Assembly: GCA_964462525.1 (NCBI GenBank)
Contig: CAYWWY010000002.1
Coordinates: 230,971 to 294,970 of the forward strand
Direction: 5' to 3'
Source: CAYWWY01 sp964462525
GTDB lineage: Bacteria; Thermotogota; Thermotogae; MWEM01
DNA length: 64,000 bases
The position numbers and the translations under genes are program-made. The notes below the pieces were generated by a model. That model made no database searches, had not been told where the DNA came from, and saw only the letters and a program-made list of their open reading frames with translations. This document shows, in pieces, positions 61,680 through 64,000 of this stretch (positions are counted from its first letter, which is position 1; each line of letters begins with the position of its first letter).

Positions 61680-62309
61680 TTATTTCCCGGGAAAATGCAT
61701 TTCCCACATTTTAACATTTAATTCTGGTATTTCTATTGTTTTGAGCACAACAAACCCATGTTTCTCATAAAACATAACATTTTCCTCAGATTCTGTTTCT
61801 GCATAAATTGGGATATTTGATGGGAGATGTTCTATCATTTTTTTAATATGCCTTGATCCTAATCCCAAGCCCTGTTTTGATGGCTCTACCCCAAGGCCGT
61901 TTAAGTATATACAACTCTTTTTCATGTATAGAATTTGGTCTTTTTCAAGTTCAAGAAGATTTTTTAAAACATTTCTTCCTTCTTTGATTAACAAAATCAT
62001 TTCCTTTAGGGCATTACATGCCAAAAGTCTAAAAAGAGTCTTTTTTGTATATTTAGAAGGTAGCCATATAGCAACATCAGATACTTCATTTGTCACCGAA
62101 TATACTTTTCCATACTTGTGAGCATATTTTAGAAACATTGAAAATGTAATTCTGAATAGTTTTTTATTCGTTTGTGATATTGAACCCCATAATGGATCAT
62201 CCTTAAATGAACGACTCAACATATCAAGTGCTTTTCCGAAATCATCAGGTTTTAATTGATACAAGCTAGGAATATTTGGAACATTTAATTCTAATTTACG
62301 ATTAAACAT
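61680..62309 (-). CDS. GNAT N-acetyltransferase (gene cassette)
   Basis: The 209-residue GNAT-like protein has ALDMLSRSFKDDPLWGSI early, YLNGLGVEPSKQGLGLGSRHIKKM (acetyl-CoA loop) and FYEKHGFVVLKTIEIPE at the end. This layout is common among antibiotic- or toxin-modifying GNATs, but the substrate is unknown. A+T-rich. ATG 62309 follows AGGAGC. It is flanked by attC-like sites at 62361-62443 and 61541-61638. Confidence 0.87.
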   Translation of the reverse strand: MFNRKLELNVPNIPSLYQLKPDDFGKALDMLSRSFKDDPLWGSISQTNKKLFRITFSMFLKYAHKYGKVYSVTNEVSDVAIWLPSKYTKKTLFRLLACNALKEMILLIKEGRNVLKNLLELEKDQILYMKKSCIYLNGLGVEPSKQGLGLGSRHIKKMIEHLPSNIPIYAETESEENVMFYEKHGFVVLKTIEIPELNVKMWEMHFPGK

Positions 62310-62360
62310 TATAGAGCTCCTATGAAAATGGTATGGGAGGAATTTTCATTTTCCCAGTCT

Positions 62361-62443
62361 ATCTAGCGCTTCGCATCACCGACAGCCAAAATCGATGCTA
62401 CAAAGGAACGGCGCTTTTGGCTGTCCGAGTGCATGTGATTAGT
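62361..62443 (-). repeat. attC-like site of the HEPN cassette
   Basis: A perfect 11-base core, GACAGCCAAAA (62381-62391) and TTTTGGCTGTC (62415-62425), lies within outer arms that pair imperfectly. On the minus strand the right end GCGAAGCGCTAGATAG parallels CTCAAGCGTTAGATGC of known attC sites, although the cross-over box reads GCTAGAT rather than GTTAGAT. The left box overlaps the stop codon of the HEPN-like gene. Confidence 0.62.
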
Positions 62444-63664
62444 AGGGCAGCTTTCCACTAAATTGCATAGTGGGATAATCGTAAGTTCCATAATCAGTAT
62501 ATTCTCCTTCGTACTTGATGACTAGAAACAGTAATTGATAGAATAAAACCAAAACAGCAGATACTCGATTAAGATGGTTTTGAAAATCAGCGCCTGAGTT
62601 TTTTCCNNNNNNNNNNNNNNNNNNNNNNNNNNNNNNNNNNNNNNNNNNNNNNNNNNNNNNNNNNNNNNNNNNNNNNNNNNNNNNNNNNNNNNNNNNNNNN
62701 NNNNNNTGAGAAGTGACTCAATCGAAACAGACAGGATCAATGCTTCGACGTCTAGCGATACCTTACCAGATTCAATAACAGAAAAAATTAATTTGGATAA
62801 TGGGTGGAAGTAATCTACCCCATTCAAAAGCACGTATTTTAGATAGCAATCAAACAATCGCCAGACAGAATCTGTAGTTTGATAACGCCGAAATTCAATT
62901 GGGGGTTGTATTCGTGATTCTTGTGTATCTGGATTTACAGCTCTAATTCTGGTTTCTCTCAATCCCTTACTCTTAATGACAAGAGTCGACCATGATGTGG
63001 AATTTGAGGTAACAAAGCAAAAGGCCTCGAATATTCGATTAATTAGTACTTCCTTAAACTCAACCGCATCACTGATAGCGCTGAGTTTGGTGTGCCCTTC
63101 ATTTTCCTCGACTTCGAAATCAATGCTACTTGCAGCAAATCTCGCCAACCTTATATCACTCTTCATCTTCCGAGTAGTATTACCAACTGTTTCTTGCTCT
63201 CTAACTACTGTATTTAGTGGCACCTTGATTATTTTGTTGAAGTAAAACTGAATCCGTTCTTTTTCACTTCCGCGATAATCTTCTTCCTTTCGGGACAGCT
63301 CAGGTACTTTCCCTTCAATCATCGACATATCGGGACCGGTTTTCTTGTTAGGGATAAATCTTCCGGCCTCCCAAACAGCTCCTGAAAGCTCGTATGCCTT
63401 CAGATTGTAGTAAGCATCCTCTGCGATTACTTTCCCTGCCTTCCAATTTAATCCCTCAAAGACCTCATCAACAGAAAGTAGTTTTTGAAAGTAGACCTTC
63501 AAATCAAATGTACCATCTTTACACCGTGAAATATAACCAGAGCCATTCAAGGTGGCTTTCTTGGAAGAACGGGCATAAGGGGTCAATTCGATTTTGGGGC
63601 AATCCAACACAAATCGCCCATGCAAAAATTCCTGGATATCTAGTGTCTTCGTTTTATTTTTCAC
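62439..63664 (-). CDS. ApeA/HEPN-like protein (gene cassette), broken by a scaffold gap
   Basis: About 320 residues are visible before the gap: a beta-rich N-terminal domain (about 1-200), then helices LFDCYLKYVLLNG, FHPLSKLIFSVIE and SLDVEALILSVSIESLL typical of ApeA-type HEPN domains. After the gap the true C-terminus is in another frame (LVLFYQLLFLVIKYEGEYTDYG, ending MQFSGKLPY, stop at 62441-62439). The gap hides the expected R-x4-6-H nuclease motif. Relatives include the antiphage protein ApeA, so a defence role is possible but unproven. Start unclear: GTG 63664 overlaps a strong ribosome site. Confidence 0.6.
62607..62706. other. Scaffold gap, 100 N
   Basis: Exactly 100 N inside the HEPN-like gene. 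Unlike the first gap, the two flanks share no sequence, so bases are missing. The reading frame differs on the two sides, so the true length is not 100. Confidence 0.97.
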
Positions 63665-63819
63665 CTCCTCTTATTTATCTCCTTGTATATGTTGCTCATA
63701 TTGCCAAACAAAATAAAAAACGGCATAACTCCTTACGCCCTAACCAATGCTTTATTCAGTTTTTCGAAGGGTGTTTTTTCCTATAGCCATCATCAATACT
63801 TCTCTGAATCATTTCTTGA

Positions 63820-63849
63820 ATGCTACCACATCCAAAGTTGTAAAGTCAA
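63820..63849 (-). promoter_or_regulatory. Possible promoter upstream of the HEPN-like gene
   Basis: On the minus strand, TTGACT (63849-63844), an 18-base spacer and TAGCAT with TG extension (63825-63820). The -10 box is weak. It follows the end of the alpha/beta hydrolase gene by 13 bases. The remaining 63665-63819 shows no gene; I see no clear attC here. Confidence 0.4.
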
Positions 63850-63862
63850 GCCCCCGAATTCT

Positions 63863-64000
63863 TTAATTATTTTCGTGAATGTCAATATTTCGTTTCGCCA
63901 AGAATCGATCGGTGATTTCAGCGATGGTGGTTGCATTATTGGCATGAATATAATGGTTCCCCTCAAGAATCTCATGCTTTGCATGAGGACCAATACGCTC
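63863..64000 (-). CDS. C-terminal end of an alpha/beta hydrolase (partial)
   Basis: On the minus strand the frame is open from the window edge to TAA at 63865-63863, giving 45 residues. The segment HEILEGNHYIHANNATTIAE followed by ITDRFL is the standard end of alpha/beta hydrolases: the His of GNHYIH is the catalytic histidine and the last helix follows. The rest of the gene lies outside the window. Same strand as the cassette genes. Confidence 0.6.
   Translation of the reverse strand, partial: ERIGPHAKHEILEGNHYIHANNATTIAEITDRFLAKRNIDIHENN

Noticed and set aside
1..64000. CRISPR arrays, transposases, rRNA or tRNA genes
   Set aside because: No regularly spaced repeats, no transposase-like proteins with terminal repeats, and no recognisable tRNA or rRNA sequence were found by eye on either strand.

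Overview
The window is about 64 kb of bacterial draft sequence containing two 100-N scaffold gaps (57152-57251 and 62607-62706). Strong AGGAGG-type ribosome sites, frequent GTG and TTG starts, textbook TTGACA/TATAAT promoters, the cmk-ispH-S1-der-plsY gene order and a PlsY-type acyltransferase fit a Bacillota (Clostridia-like) or related lineage. I cannot place it more precisely. TGA is a normal stop codon here.

Layout. (1) 121-14255, plus strand: a tightly packed run of about 14 genes. It mixes glycine cleavage (gcvT, gcvH), an orphan [2Fe-2S] molybdo-hydroxylase-type subunit, aspS, a STAS protein, cmk, ispH, a six-domain S1 protein, der, plsY, a glycogen debranching enzyme, a glycolipid-type glycosyltransferase and a GNAT protein. 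A small lipoprotein gene follows. (2) 14786-20188: a sugar-1-phosphate transferase and SagB-like oxidoreductase pair (minus), an HtpX-type protease (plus), a DHFR/RibD-like enzyme and a Nat-type ABC exporter (minus). (3) 20399-29755: a RACo-like corrinoid activator, a CrtI-like oxidoreductase, then a minus-strand set of ABC exporter, TetR regulator, class-III aminotransferase, AlkD-like protein and GNAT, served by two strong promoters and a likely TetR operator. (4) 30316-35925: an OFA-type MFS transporter, an SDR/toroid/nucleoside phosphorylase/C_GCAxxG cluster, then two decayed genes. (5) 35954-46936: a hybrid histidine kinase, an esterase, a TldD/TldE pair, an M24 peptidase, a GH8 glycosidase, a methyltransferase and a frameshifted DUF3788 gene. 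(6) 47206-56191: an AAC(3)-family acetyltransferase, P5C dehydrogenase, a metal-responsive ArsR regulator with a P-type ATPase, a PAF-acetylhydrolase-like enzyme, CorA, a methyltransferase and an unknown protein. (7) 56394-59456: a mobile-looking plus-strand block (NUDIX, broken isochorismatase, DsrE-like, PNPOx-like, DUF7000-like) ending in a terminator.

(8) 59560 to the right edge is the most striking part. Every gene lies on the minus strand (methyltransferase, two GNAT proteins, an ApeA/HEPN-like protein, then the C-terminus of an alpha/beta hydrolase). Downstream of each of the four complete genes is an 80-125 bp imperfect inverted repeat that looks like an integron attC recombination site. 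I read this as the distal end of a chromosomal integron cassette array whose integrase would lie beyond the right edge.
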